In this document: piece after piece, positions 7,619 to 16,205 of the stretch
How positions within the stretch are numbered: position 1 is the stretch's first letter
Layout: the number at the start of each line of letters is the position of its first letter
DNA from: Xanthomarina arctica
Lineage (GTDB): Bacteria; Bacteroidota; Bacteroidia; Flavobacteriales; Flavobacteriaceae
Length of the DNA: 64,000 nucleotides
Assembly: GCF_014638915.1 (NCBI RefSeq)
Contig: NZ_BMFQ01000001.1
Span: forward strand, 1 to 64,000
Direction: 5' to 3'
The notes under the pieces: model-generated
Database searches by the model: none
What the model saw: only the letters and a program-made list of their open reading frames with translations
Told to the model about the DNA's origin: nothing
Program-made: the position numbers and the translations under genes

Positions 7619-8935
7619 TTAAGAGCCTAACATATGTGAGTAATCTTCTGGCAACTCGGCATCAATATCTCGCAAGTATTTTTCCAAAGCTGACATAGAA
7701 GAATGCCCCGTAATTAGCATCAACTTGCTTTTTGCTTCAAATGGTGAGGATTCCTTTACCAAATGTCTGTATAATTTGGTAATATAAGTGTGCCTGAAGC
7801 TATATAAACCATAATCTATACCAAGATTAAACTTATCTTTTACAACACGCTTAAATCGTTTGGAATAGTAATCTCTTTTGTTCTCTAATGCCGTATCCCA
7901 TTCCCCTCCTATTTCATTGGGTGTAAAAAGTGAAAATTCTTTCTTCAACTTCGTTAGGTCGGGCAATTCCTTTATTAGTAAATCTGGAATTATTTTAGTC
8001 TTCATTGGACTGTTCTTTGCCTTGAACTTAATCGTTTTGGTTTTTAGGTCAATATCCCCAACCTTTAACCTACACACTTCAATAGGTCTTAAAAAATTAT
8101 AGGAAATGAATTTAATGAATAGCAATAGGTTTGTATCCTCCTTTTCTAAATATTTGAATATTTCTTCTTGCTTATCTTGGGTATAGGTTTTATTCCTTTT
8201 GGGAATGGCCTTTAAAACGGGAATTTGTTTAATGATGTTAGACTTTATTATATCGTTATCAAAGAGCACTTGCATGATACTGCTTAAATCTGTTCGGAAG
8301 TTGTTTCTATTTCTCGGACTGGTTCTCGACAATACATCACTTAGAAACTGTGAAATCACTTTTTTATTGATTTCATCTATTCCCACAATGTTGGGATGGG
8401 TTTCCTCAATCCATTTTGAAAAGTTCTTTATTCTGTTTTCAAAACTTCTTTTAGTGGTCGCATTTATAAGCTTCTCTTTTTGTTTTAAACCAAAAGTGAA
8501 AGCTTCCTTATAAGTCATAACTGGCTCCTCTACTTTCACTTCTACGCTAGAACTTTTAATTGATTGCTTTTCATTCTTTATAACAGAAAGCTCTTTGTTG
8601 GTTTGGATAAGATTTTCATGAAGCTCTTCATTATTTTCATAAGGACTATACCCTTTTTTAAGAAGTTGGAGCAATGCCTTTCGATAAGTTACCAAAACAG
8701 AAAGTCTATCTTCTTTTGTTTTAAATTTATTAGCATTAGAATAAATGGGAGTTTGCCTTTTAAGTTTACCAGAATCTGGTTCTCGATAGGAAAAATAGAT
8801 ATACCAACGCTTATTTAAGTCGCCATTGGCAGAGTAGATTTTTGGGGCAGAAAAATTTTTTTTCAAAATTAAATCGTATTCACTTTCGTATTCATTTTGC
8901 AATTCTTGCGCAAGATAATGAAAAATCGTATGCAT
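7619..8935 (-). CDS. Tyrosine recombinase (integrase) adjacent to tRNA-fMet
   Basis: The 438-residue phage/ICE-type integrase has an N-terminal arm-binding-like region with an aromatic beta segment (residues 40-60), a Glu/Lys-rich linker (100-140), a SAM-like core-binding domain (140-235) and a C-terminal catalytic domain. Catalytic residues visible are Arg283 (FLRPIEVCRL), Arg381 (YSFRHT), His411 (GHSS) and nucleophile Tyr420 (EKYLRDI). The first residue of the usual HxxR box is Tyr378 instead of His. It is not an IntI: it lacks a recognisable IntI patch. It presumably integrated its element at the tRNA-fMet 55 bp upstream. Its ATG directly follows the T-run of the tRNA terminator. Confidence 0.85.
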   Translation of the reverse strand: MHTIFHYLAQELQNEYESEYDLILKKNFSAPKIYSANGDLNKRWYIYFSYREPDSGKLKRQTPIYSNANKFKTKEDRLSVLVTYRKALLQLLKKGYSPYENNEELHENLIQTNKELSVIKNEKQSIKSSSVEVKVEEPVMTYKEAFTFGLKQKEKLINATTKRSFENRIKNFSKWIEETHPNIVGIDEINKKVISQFLSDVLSRTSPRNRNNFRTDLSSIMQVLFDNDIIKSNIIKQIPVLKAIPKRNKTYTQDKQEEIFKYLEKEDTNLLLFIKFISYNFLRPIEVCRLKVGDIDLKTKTIKFKAKNSPMKTKIIPDLLIKELPDLTKLKKEFSLFTPNEIGGEWDTALENKRDYYSKRFKRVVKDKFNLGIDYGLYSFRHTYITKLYRHLVKESSPFEAKSKLMLITGHSSMSALEKYLRDIDAELPEDYSHMLGS

Positions 8936-8966
8936 AAAAAAACGGTTTAGCGAAAGCCAAACCGTT
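8936..8966 (-). terminator. Terminator of the tRNA-fMet gene, abutting the integrase start
   Basis: Read on the minus strand, the stem AACGGTTT/AAACCGTT (8941-8948 and 8959-8966) with a GCTTTCGC-type loop is followed by seven T at 8936-8942. The integrase ATG is at 8935-8933, immediately after the T-run. This leaves no room for a separate integrase promoter, so integrase expression would need read-through from the tRNA. Confidence 0.8.
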
Positions 8967-8989
8967 GTTTTTGAAGTGATTCAATTTAG

Positions 8990-9062
<73 letters not shown>

Positions 9063-9136
9063 ATGTGTATTCAAAAAATGATTTTCTTAGCTTTTAACTT
9101 TCGGTTCATAATGCCGACTCAATCTTTTTAGGACTG

Positions 9137-9166
9137 CAAAGATACAATGCTTTTTAGATATAACAA
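9137..9166 (-). promoter_or_regulatory. Bacteroidota-type promoter of tRNA-fMet
   Basis: On the minus strand, TTG (9166-9164), a 19-bp spacer and TATCTTTG (9144-9137) fit the Bacteroidota sigma-ABfr consensus (TTTG, 19-21 bp, TAnnTTTG). The -7 box lies about 75 bp upstream of the mature tRNA 5' end. Confidence 0.75.
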
Positions 9167-9491
9167 GTAGTTTTTTAATAAATTTATTATTCGCTGCTTT
9201 TTAAACTATACTCTTTCTTTTCTAATTTCAAAAACACACCTGTAATCTGAATGGAACTTCAACAATTCCGGTCCTCTAAACCTTTTCAAACTCAAATTAT
9301 TACAAGAAAGATAGAGCATAGGCAGCAACTCTAAAAAATCCAATTATAAATTTTCTCACCGAGCACCTCAATTCATAAAATCAGAATTATTTTATTTAGT
9401 TAATTGCCTTGAAGAAATTAAATCATTTTCAAATGTTAACCCTTTTCGATTATTCTACATTAAAGGTTAAACATTTAAAAACAATATATAT
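9167..9491. other. Intergenic region without a gene
   Basis: These 325 bases lie between the divergent tRNA-fMet gene and the cadherin-like lipoprotein gene. I see no ORF, strong hairpin or repeat, only AT-rich sequence; no clear TAnnTTTG box is visible for the downstream gene. Confidence 0.5.
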
Positions 9492-10475
9492 ATGAAAACA
9501 ATATTCAAAATTTCAAAACATCTCGTTTTAATCTTATTATTAGCCGTATTCTCATGTAGTAGCGATGATGACTCTAGTCCGAATCCCGGAGAAGACAATG
9601 GTATTAACGCAGTTAACTTCACAAAGGATTTTGATGAAAACCCAGTGCCCGGAGCAAGTATTGGTGCCATACAAGCAGCAAGTGACAATACCCTGAATTT
9701 TTCTATTACCTCGCAAACACCATCTGGTGCTATGAGTATTAATACAACCACAGGAGAATTAAAAGTATCAAATGCGGCAGTATTCGATTTTGAAACCTAT
9801 CCTGTAATTATCGCCACAATTTCTATTATAACTTCTAATGGAACTACAAGTGTTACAGCAACTGTAAACTTAAATGATCTTGATGATATTGCTTCCTTAT
9901 TAACTACATCTGAAGCTGATTATCTAGCAGCAACCAATGGCGATTGGATTATTATTACTGCCGCAGAATACAATGCTTTAGCCACGAAACTAAATGAAGT
10001 TTCTAAAGCAGGAACTACAGATGCCGCATATAACCCAGGAACTCCTATCTCCATTTCTAATAGTACTGAGTGGACAGTAGCAAACGTTACAACTGCTAAT
10101 TTAGCCAATAACAGTTATGTATTCGCCTTAAAATACCACGCAAAGTCCGTAATAAATAATAGTACGACCAAAGTTAAGGTATCAAGTACAAGCTATTCTG
10201 ATGGTTATACAGATTTGGGAAATACTTTACCAACGCACTCCGGAACAGAAGAAGATCTTTATTTTGTTTTAAAAGGAAGTAATACCATGACTACAGATAT
10301 AGGCTATCTTGCTTTTTATAAGCCTTCAGGAAGTGTAATTGGACTTGTAGAAACACCTGAAAATGAAGGTGATGTTTATTTAAAATTTGATGATGCTTAT
10401 TCTGGTTTGACGCTTTTACATGAAAACAGGAAAGTATTATACCAAGGCTTAAGTAGTACTCAAAAACAATGGTAA
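9492..10475 (+). CDS. Surface lipoprotein with cadherin-like repeat
   Basis: The 327-residue product has a type II signal peptide with lipobox cysteine at residue 22 (AVFSC) followed by SSDDD, an acidic tag common on Bacteroidota lipoproteins. Residues about 38-120 contain a cadherin-like pattern (NFSITSQTPSGAMSINTTTGELKVS, then FDFETYPV and TATVNLND; read here in parts). The C-terminal half, with repeated Asn/Thr/Ser, is not recognised. It is a single-gene unit with a terminator at 10504. It is probably exposed on the cell surface; the ligand is unknown. Confidence 0.7.
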   Translation: MKTIFKISKHLVLILLLAVFSCSSDDDSSPNPGEDNGINAVNFTKDFDENPVPGASIGAIQAASDNTLNFSITSQTPSGAMSINTTTGELKVSNAAVFDFETYPVIIATISIITSNGTTSVTATVNLNDLDDIASLLTTSEADYLAATNGDWIIITAAEYNALATKLNEVSKAGTTDAAYNPGTPISISNSTEWTVANVTTANLANNSYVFALKYHAKSVINNSTTKVKVSSTSYSDGYTDLGNTLPTHSGTEEDLYFVLKGSNTMTTDIGYLAFYKPSGSVIGLVETPENEGDVYLKFDDAYSGLTLLHENRKVLYQGLSSTQKQW

Positions 10476-10503
10476 GTTAATAGAATCTTTTTAATGAAAG
10501 CCT

Positions 10504-10550
10504 AAAACCTTGTTTCTATCTATTGTATAAGATGAAGCAAGGTTTTTTTA
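10504..10550. terminator. Terminator between lipoprotein and CPXCG genes
   Basis: The stem AAAACCTTG (10504-10512) pairs with CAAGGTTTT (10538-10546) across a 25-nt loop, with T-runs on the + strand side and A-runs opposite, so it could serve both convergent genes. The loop is longer than usual for an intrinsic terminator. Confidence 0.55.
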
Positions 10551-10557
10551 TATTCTA

Positions 10558-10737
10558 TTACTCCAGAATTTCTACTCGAAAACTTTCAAGTTCTTGTGCT
10601 TCAAATTTAACCGAAATTTGTATCGGATTACAACATACTTCACAGTCCTCAATGTATTCTTGTTCAGGCTGTGAGCTGTCCAAAAGCATAGAAATAGTCT
10701 CCCAACAATATGGGCATTGAAAAAAGTGTTCTTCCAT
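10558..10737 (-). CDS. CPXCG-motif cysteine-rich small protein
   Basis: The 59-residue product has one Zn-ribbon half CPYCW near the N-terminus (MEEHFFQCPYCWE) and a second half CEVCC (IEDCEVCCNPI), followed by beta-type residues QISVKFEA and an acidic tail. This matches the CPXCG-motif family, small putative zinc ribbons of unknown function. The start ATG at 10737 and stop TAA at 10560-10558 give exactly 60 codons. It lies convergent to the lipoprotein gene and has its own spacing from the LRR gene. The two-cysteine-pair geometry makes coding strong in spite of its size. Confidence 0.85.
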   Translation of the reverse strand: MEEHFFQCPYCWETISMLLDSSQPEQEYIEDCEVCCNPIQISVKFEAQELESFRVEILE

Positions 10738-10750
10738 GAAATAAAGATAT

Positions 10751-10777
10751 AAAAAAAGACTGTCTTTCCAGACAGCC
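10751..10777 (-). terminator. Terminator of the LRR gene
   Basis: On the minus strand, the hairpin CTGTCT/AGACAG (10760-10775, loop of four) is followed by seven T (10757-10751). It lies 30 bp downstream of the LRR gene stop. Confidence 0.75.
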
Positions 10778-10806
10778 TCGTTTATTCTTACTCAATTAAT
10801 TAATAC

Positions 10807-11628
10807 TTAATCATTATCTGTAATAACTGTTCCAGAATTAAACTCTATTTGTTTGTTTGGAATACTTCCTTCTCCGTCAATAACACTTACATATTCTCTG
10901 TCGAAATTATTGTCGCTTACCATAAACGTACTTAAATGAGATAGGTCTGTTACCTGATAAGGCACAGTTCCTGTTAATTCATTACTAGCCAATACCAATT
11001 CTTTTAATTGCGTTAACTGACCTAATTCCAATGGGATTTCTCCAACCAATTTATTATCAATTAAACTTAATATCTCTAATTTATTTAATTCGCTAAGTTG
11101 TGTTGGAATAGTTCCACTAAGAAAGTTACTTCCTAATAGTAATTCTTTTAAATTAACTAAATCTCCTAAAGAAGTTGGGATTGTTCCAGTTAAACTATTA
11201 CTGTATAATTTTAAAACTATTAGATTATTTAAATCTCCAATTTGAGTTGGGATATTCCCTTCAAATTTATTCATGAATAATTCTAGGGAAACTAAATTAT
11301 TTAAATTCCCAAGAGTTAAAGGTAATTGCCCTTCTATTTGATTAAATCCAAGATTTAAACTTCTTAAATTCACCAAATTCCCAATTTCTTGTGGCAATGT
11401 TCCTTGAAGGTTATTGAAATGCAAGTTGATTTCAACTACTTGATCATTTTTAACAGTAACTCCGTACCAATTTTCAACTGGCTGATTTAAATCCCATGTA
11501 TTACTCCATTTAGATCCATTTGTTGAATTATAAAGAGCTACCAACGCATCTTTCTCGTTTTGAGAAATTTCCGAAAAGGAAAGTGTAGTCACTAAAAAAC
11601 AAAGTATAATAAGTGTAAAATTCTTCAT
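10807..11628 (-). CDS. Secreted leucine-rich repeat protein
   Basis: The 273-residue product has a cleavable signal peptide (first about 19 residues), an N-cap with ALYNSTNGSKW and NWYGV typical of plant-type LRR caps, and then about six 24-residue repeats of the form LxxLxLxxNxLxGxIPxxLGxL (residues about 70-235). It lacks the usual T9SS C-terminal sorting domain, ending TVITDND. It probably acts in protein binding outside the inner membrane. It sits alone between a terminator and the ABC-F gene. The partner is unknown. Confidence 0.85.
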   Translation of the reverse strand: MKNFTLIILCFLVTTLSFSEISQNEKDALVALYNSTNGSKWSNTWDLNQPVENWYGVTVKNDQVVEINLHFNNLQGTLPQEIGNLVNLRSLNLGFNQIEGQLPLTLGNLNNLVSLELFMNKFEGNIPTQIGDLNNLIVLKLYSNSLTGTIPTSLGDLVNLKELLLGSNFLSGTIPTQLSELNKLEILSLIDNKLVGEIPLELGQLTQLKELVLASNELTGTVPYQVTDLSHLSTFMVSDNNFDREYVSVIDGEGSIPNKQIEFNSGTVITDND

Positions 11629-11744
11629 CTGTCTTTGATTTGGGATTAATCTCTAACAATATTAGTTGTTTTATAGATTATAAACAAATTTAATCGATGA
11701 ACTACACTTATTAAGAAATTTAACCAAAAACTAATAGGTCTAAT

Positions 11745-13649
11745 CTACAAATTTTCTAAGGCTTCCTGCACTGTTTCCCATTCCGCCATATGGGATTCTA
11801 ACTTTTTCTTTTTTGACTGATACCCTTCAAAAAAACTGGTATTAGAAACTGCTTTATCATAGTTTGAAGCTAATTCAACATCCATTTCCTTTATCTCTTT
11901 TTCCAGTTGCTGGATTTTAGATTCCAAATTGCTCAACTTATTATTTAGAGACTTCGTCTTTTTCTGATCTTCGTATGTTTGCTTGTTACTTTCTTTTGGA
12001 GTTTCTTTTACCACATTACGTCTTTCAACTTCACGTAGATTTTCAACATTACGTTGTTGTAGGTAAAAATCAATATCACCTAAATACTCCTTAATTTTAT
12101 GATCTTTAAACTCGTAGACACTATTAGTTAATGACTGAAGAAAATCTCTATCGTGAGAAACTAAAATAAGTGTGCCTTCAAATTTTTTAAGGGCTTCTTT
12201 TAATACGTTTTTAGATTTTATATCCAAGTGGTTTGTTGGCTCATCCATCACTAATACATTAAGAGGTTGCAATAACATTTTAGCTAATGCTAAACGGTTT
12301 CTTTCTCCCCCAGAAAGTACTCTTACATATTTTTCAGCTTCTTCTCCTCTAAACAAAAAAGAACCAAGGATATCTCTTACTTTACTTCTGTTTTTTTCGT
12401 TAGCAGCATCTATCATGGTATCTAGAACGGTTTTATTTCCATCTAAATAATCGGCTTGATTTTGAGCAAAATATCCTATTTGGACATTATGCCCTAATTT
12501 TAATTCGCCTTGATACTTAATTTCTCCTACTATAATTTTGGCCAATGTCGATTTCCCTTGTCCATTTTGCCCAACAAATGCGGTTTTAGAATCGCGTTCG
12601 ATTGTTATGCTTATGTCTTTTAGAACTTGAGCTTCGCCGTAACTCTTAGAAATATTATGGGCTTCAATGACCACTTTTCCAGGGACAATTGAAACTGGAA
12701 AGTTTAATTTCATCACAGAATTGTCATCTTCATCCACTTCAATTCTTTCAATTCTATCCAATTTTTTAATTAAGGATTGCGCCATTGTCGCTTTTGATGC
12801 TTTGGCACGAAACTTTTCAATCAATTTTTCAGTTTGCTCTATTTGCTTTTGCTGATTCTTTTGAGTAGCAATTTGCTGATCTTTAACCTCTTGACGAAGC
12901 ACTAAAAATTTAGAATAGGGTTTGTTGTAATCGTAGATTCTTCCTAATGAAATTTCAATAGTACGATTGGTTACATTATCTAAAAACATTTTATCGTGAG
13001 ATACAATAACAACAGCTCCAGTATAATTTTTCAAAAAACTTTCTAACCAAATAATAGATTCAATATCTAAATGGTTTGTTGGCTCATCCAATAATAAAAT
13101 ATCATTATTCTGAAGAAGTAACTTAGCTAATTCGATTCGCATTCTCCAACCTCCAGAAAAAGTATCGGTTAACTTTTGAAAATCTTCTCGTTTAAAACCT
13201 AATCCTTGCAGAATTTTTTCTGTTTCACCTTGGTAATTATAACCTCCAAGAATTTCATATTGATGTTGAAATTCATTTAAATCAACCATTATTTGATGAT
13301 AAATTTCACTTTCATAATCCGTACGTTCCACCAACTGAATGTTAACTTCTTCCATCTTAGCTTCAAGTTCTTTAATTTCCTTAAAAGCTTCGTAAGATTC
13401 CTCTAAAACAGTTCTACCAAGCACAAAATCTATATCTTGTTTTAAAAATCCAAAACTTAAATTTTTATCTGCTGCTATTTGTCCTGTATCTGGTTCTAAT
13501 TCTTTAGAAAGAATTTTTAGCATGGTGGATTTTCCAGCACCATTTTTTCCAATTAACCCAATTCTATCTCCAGGACTTAGTTTAAAGGTAATGTCTTCGA
13601 ATAAATATTCTCCTTGAAAAGAGATAGAAAGATTATGAATGTTAAGCAT
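11745..13649 (-). CDS. ABC-F family ATPase
   Basis: The 634-residue soluble protein has two ABC cassettes and no membrane domain. Walker A GKNGAGKS is at residues 34-41 and a second one, GQNGQGKS, near 360. The signatures are FSGGW and LSGGE, and both Walker B motifs end DEPTNHLD. A charged linker lies between the cassettes and a C-terminal coiled coil begins around residue 550 (NKLSNLESKIQQLEKEIKE). ABC-F proteins act on the ribosome, some rescuing stalled or drug-bound ribosomes. Uup- and YbiT-like members share this layout; I cannot say which subfamily applies. No regulatory leader is evident. Confidence 0.9.
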   Translation of the reverse strand: MLNIHNLSISFQGEYLFEDITFKLSPGDRIGLIGKNGAGKSTMLKILSKELEPDTGQIAADKNLSFGFLKQDIDFVLGRTVLEESYEAFKEIKELEAKMEEVNIQLVERTDYESEIYHQIMVDLNEFQHQYEILGGYNYQGETEKILQGLGFKREDFQKLTDTFSGGWRMRIELAKLLLQNNDILLLDEPTNHLDIESIIWLESFLKNYTGAVVIVSHDKMFLDNVTNRTIEISLGRIYDYNKPYSKFLVLRQEVKDQQIATQKNQQKQIEQTEKLIEKFRAKASKATMAQSLIKKLDRIERIEVDEDDNSVMKLNFPVSIVPGKVVIEAHNISKSYGEAQVLKDISITIERDSKTAFVGQNGQGKSTLAKIIVGEIKYQGELKLGHNVQIGYFAQNQADYLDGNKTVLDTMIDAANEKNRSKVRDILGSFLFRGEEAEKYVRVLSGGERNRLALAKMLLQPLNVLVMDEPTNHLDIKSKNVLKEALKKFEGTLILVSHDRDFLQSLTNSVYEFKDHKIKEYLGDIDFYLQQRNVENLREVERRNVVKETPKESNKQTYEDQKKTKSLNNKLSNLESKIQQLEKEIKEMDVELASNYDKAVSNTSFFEGYQSKKKKLESHMAEWETVQEALENL

Positions 13650-13734
13650 TTTAGTTACTATTGTTACAGAGCGTTATTAAATAATGTTTTAATTTTGCGA
13701 TTACTTACAAACCGCAAAAGTAATAGTTTTAGTA

Positions 13735-14127
13735 ATGATAAAAAAAGGTAATAAACTTTATAGCATATTTACTGGGTCTTGTCCTAAATGTCATCAAGAA
13801 TCTATGTATGCAACAAGAAACCCATATGTTTTAAAAGATGTGATAAGAATGAACGAAACTTGTTCTCATTGTGGCACTAAATACCAGATTGAACCCTCCT
13901 TTTTCTATGGTTCCATGTATGTAAGTTATGGGGTTGGTATTGCATTTGCCGTTGCAGCATTCATTATTAGTCATGTATTTTTAGGTAGTAGTTTAATGAC
14001 AGGTTTTATAGCCATTATTGGTGCATTAATTGTTTTTGCCCCTATTATTATGCGTATTTCCAGAAATATTTGGATCAATCTCTTCATGCATTACGATAAG
14101 GATTCAGTTAAAAATCAAACCGATTAA
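13735..14127 (+). CDS. DUF983 family protein
   Basis: The 130-residue product has two N-terminal Cys pairs (GSCPKC, residues about 15-20, and TCSHCG, about 44-49) that should form a zinc ribbon. These are followed by two membrane segments (about 62-82 and 86-108). This is the DUF983 arrangement; function is unknown. It is divergent from the ABC-F gene. Its 3' end overlaps the convergent FAD oxidoreductase gene by 20 bp, so antisense interference between the two messages is possible. Confidence 0.85.
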   Translation: MIKKGNKLYSIFTGSCPKCHQESMYATRNPYVLKDVIRMNETCSHCGTKYQIEPSFFYGSMYVSYGVGIAFAVAAFIISHVFLGSSLMTGFIAIIGALIVFAPIIMRISRNIWINLFMHYDKDSVKNQTD

Positions 14128-15154
14128 TATCAATTTCACCTTCTAAAGGTTCATTATTTTCAATAAATTGGTAGAGTTGCTCGGCAACATATGGTCCAAT
14201 CATGACACCTCTAGTTCCTAATCCGTTTAAAATAAACATGTTTTCGTGTTTAGGGTGTTTGCCCACTAATGGTCTTCTATCTTTAACGGTTGGCCTAATT
14301 CCGGCAACTTGATTGACTAGTTCAAAATCGCAAATTAAGAAGGTTTTAAGCTTCTTTAAGAGCTCTTCTCTACCTTCTTTGGTAATAACGTTTGTTTTAT
14401 CGTTCCAATTATAAGTTGCGCCTATATGATATAAATCACCTCCTAAAGGCATAACAAACACACTAGATTTTAAAGCATAATCTATTTTTAAGTCGGGTGC
14501 AGAAATAGTTAGCAGTTCCCCCTTAGATTGTTTTAAAGGCAGATAATTAAAAAATGGGTTTTGCTTTAACCCAAATCCTTCAGCAAAAATTATCTGTCTT
14601 GCTGAAATATCTTTATATGAAATCCCTTTTTCAGAGGTCTCTAATTCATTATAATCAAAAGGGGTTTCTATAAGTTGGTTATTTTCTTTTAGATGTGCTT
14701 TATAAGAAGTGACTAGAACATTTGTATCGATTCTACCTGTGTTTAATACTTCGCCAAAACCAAAATCAGCATCTATATTTGGATTGTTATTTTTAATTAT
14801 TTTATGTGAAAGTTGGTCGGATAATAACGGATTATCTGATGCAGCAAACCAATTGTTTTGCTCTTCCAGAGAGGTGAAACGTCTATAAACAGGCACTTTG
14901 TAATCTAATTTAACTTGAAATCTTTCTTCAATATTTCTGTACATTGGCAAGGCAATATCTAATTGCTCCTTACTTTTCCATACAGACGTAAATCGTTTTA
15001 AAACTACAGGATTATATACACCTCCTGCAACAACTGAAGATTGTTGTGATTGATCATCAAATACAACAAACGTTTTATTTGAACTTAATAATTGCTCACA
15101 AAAGGCTATTCCAGCCAATCCACAGCCTACTATAACATAATCTACTTGTTTCAT
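14108..15154 (-). CDS. FAD-dependent oxidoreductase (DAO family)
   Basis: I set the start at ATG 15154 (348 residues), because the frame extends 19 codons further upstream but the Rossmann motif VDYVIVGCGLAGIAFCE begins directly after this ATG. The dinucleotide-binding GxGxxG-type motif, the GGVYNPVVLKRF segment, and the C-terminal GIRPTVKDRRPLVG and NGLGTRGVMIGPYVA motifs mark the D-amino-acid-oxidase/glycine-oxidase-like fold. The substrate cannot be read from sequence. It is convergent with the DUF983 gene, and the gldN terminator lies just upstream. Confidence 0.8.
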   Translation of the reverse strand: MKQVDYVIVGCGLAGIAFCEQLLSSNKTFVVFDDQSQQSSVVAGGVYNPVVLKRFTSVWKSKEQLDIALPMYRNIEERFQVKLDYKVPVYRRFTSLEEQNNWFAASDNPLLSDQLSHKIIKNNNPNIDADFGFGEVLNTGRIDTNVLVTSYKAHLKENNQLIETPFDYNELETSEKGISYKDISARQIIFAEGFGLKQNPFFNYLPLKQSKGELLTISAPDLKIDYALKSSVFVMPLGGDLYHIGATYNWNDKTNVITKEGREELLKKLKTFLICDFELVNQVAGIRPTVKDRRPLVGKHPKHENMFILNGLGTRGVMIGPYVAEQLYQFIENNEPLEGEIDINRFDF

Positions 15155-15199
15155 TAAGACAAAAGTAATATAAAAAGATTCTTGTTTTTGTATAAATAC

Positions 15200-15229
15200 A
15201 AAAACGCTCACTAAAAGTGAGCGTTTTTA
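15200..15229 (-). terminator. Terminator of the gldKLMN operon
   Basis: A perfect hairpin, AACGCTCACT/AGTGAGCGTT with a 3-nt loop, is flanked by A-run and T-run, so it works in either direction. It lies about 28 bp beyond the gldN stop. Confidence 0.85.
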
Positions 15230-15256
15230 ATATTATAATTTAAATAGTGGTTTTAA

Positions 15257-16156
15257 CTAGTAAGCCCACATATCTAATTCGAAATTTCTGATTTTTTCTT
15301 TAATTCTATCAGATTCTAAAAGTTGCATTAAGGCATTTTCAGAGATGTATTCTGTAACCTGACGGTCGCCATATACATTTTCCTCTTTATAAATATAACC
15401 ATTATAACGTCTAGAATTCAACAAGAGATCGAAAGAAAAAGGCACTGCGCTATTTTCGTTGTTAAACGATTTTGCCTCGTGCAGAATCTCTCTTGCATCT
15501 GGGAAAAATACCCAAAATAATGCAATTGGCTCTTTGTTTGCTTCGTCGTCAGAATCTATAAAGTTAACATCTGGTGCTGCAGGAGCTATTCCAAGAAGTC
15601 TAAATTTTAATTCTGCTTGACGTTTATCAAAATACCATAAACCTTTAATTAAATAAGCACTAATATCGTAAGAGGTGATATCACGTTTTATAATATATTC
15701 TAGATCTACATATCCATCTGCATTAAATTGTTCGTAACCAATATCCAAAGTATCCACTTTAGACATAGCAGATTGAATATCTTTTAATGTACGTTTGGTT
15801 GTAAAATAAGAATCATCATAAATATTTTCAAGCTTACCATCCTTTATGTTTTTCCAAAGAACATCGAATAAAGAACGTCTGTTCTTACCAATATTATTTG
15901 TATCCACTGGGTAGTAAAAAGGAAAATTAACACGTTCATCAAGAACCACTCTTTCCCAAGTCATTTTAGAAAACATAATGTCTCTATCGTCAACATAACC
16001 ATATTCTAATGGCTTGTCATCATCCACTTCTTTTTGAGCTTCGGTTCTAACTCCAATTTCATCAGGGTTTTTAGCATTTAAAATGTTAGCCTGTGAAAAG
16101 GAAGCAGATACAAACGATATGCTTAAAACGGTTAATAAAAAACTTTTATAATTCAT
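15257..16156 (-). CDS. gldN: GldN, type IX secretion/gliding protein
   Basis: The 299-residue periplasmic protein has a Sec signal peptide (cleaved after about residue 22). It has the GldN core: LDERVNFPFYYPVDT, then SLFDVLWKNI, DDSYFTTKRTLKDI and YLIKGLWYFDKRQAELKFRLLGIAPAAP (given in parts). GldN associates with GldK in a ring at the outer membrane of the type IX secretion apparatus. It is the last gene of the gldK-L-M-N set, 49 bp after gldM, and is followed by a strong terminator. No unusual change is visible. Confidence 0.95.
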   Translation of the reverse strand: MNYKSFLLTVLSISFVSASFSQANILNAKNPDEIGVRTEAQKEVDDDKPLEYGYVDDRDIMFSKMTWERVVLDERVNFPFYYPVDTNNIGKNRRSLFDVLWKNIKDGKLENIYDDSYFTTKRTLKDIQSAMSKVDTLDIGYEQFNADGYVDLEYIIKRDITSYDISAYLIKGLWYFDKRQAELKFRLLGIAPAAPDVNFIDSDDEANKEPIALFWVFFPDAREILHEAKSFNNENSAVPFSFDLLLNSRRYNGYIYKEENVYGDRQVTEYISENALMQLLESDRIKEKIRNFELDMWAY

Positions 16157-16205
16157 CTCTTTAAATTTATTAATTAGGGCTTATCACTTAAGATGATAAT
16201 GTCAA

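Noticed and set aside
7619-8935. The tyrosine recombinase as the integron integrase of the cassette array
   Set aside because: It is oriented and placed as a tRNA-site integrase, lacks IntI features, and is separated from the sites by two opposite-strand genes.
10523-10720. 65-codon + strand frame at 10523
   Set aside because: The opposite strand holds the CPXCG zinc-ribbon gene with clear Cys motifs.
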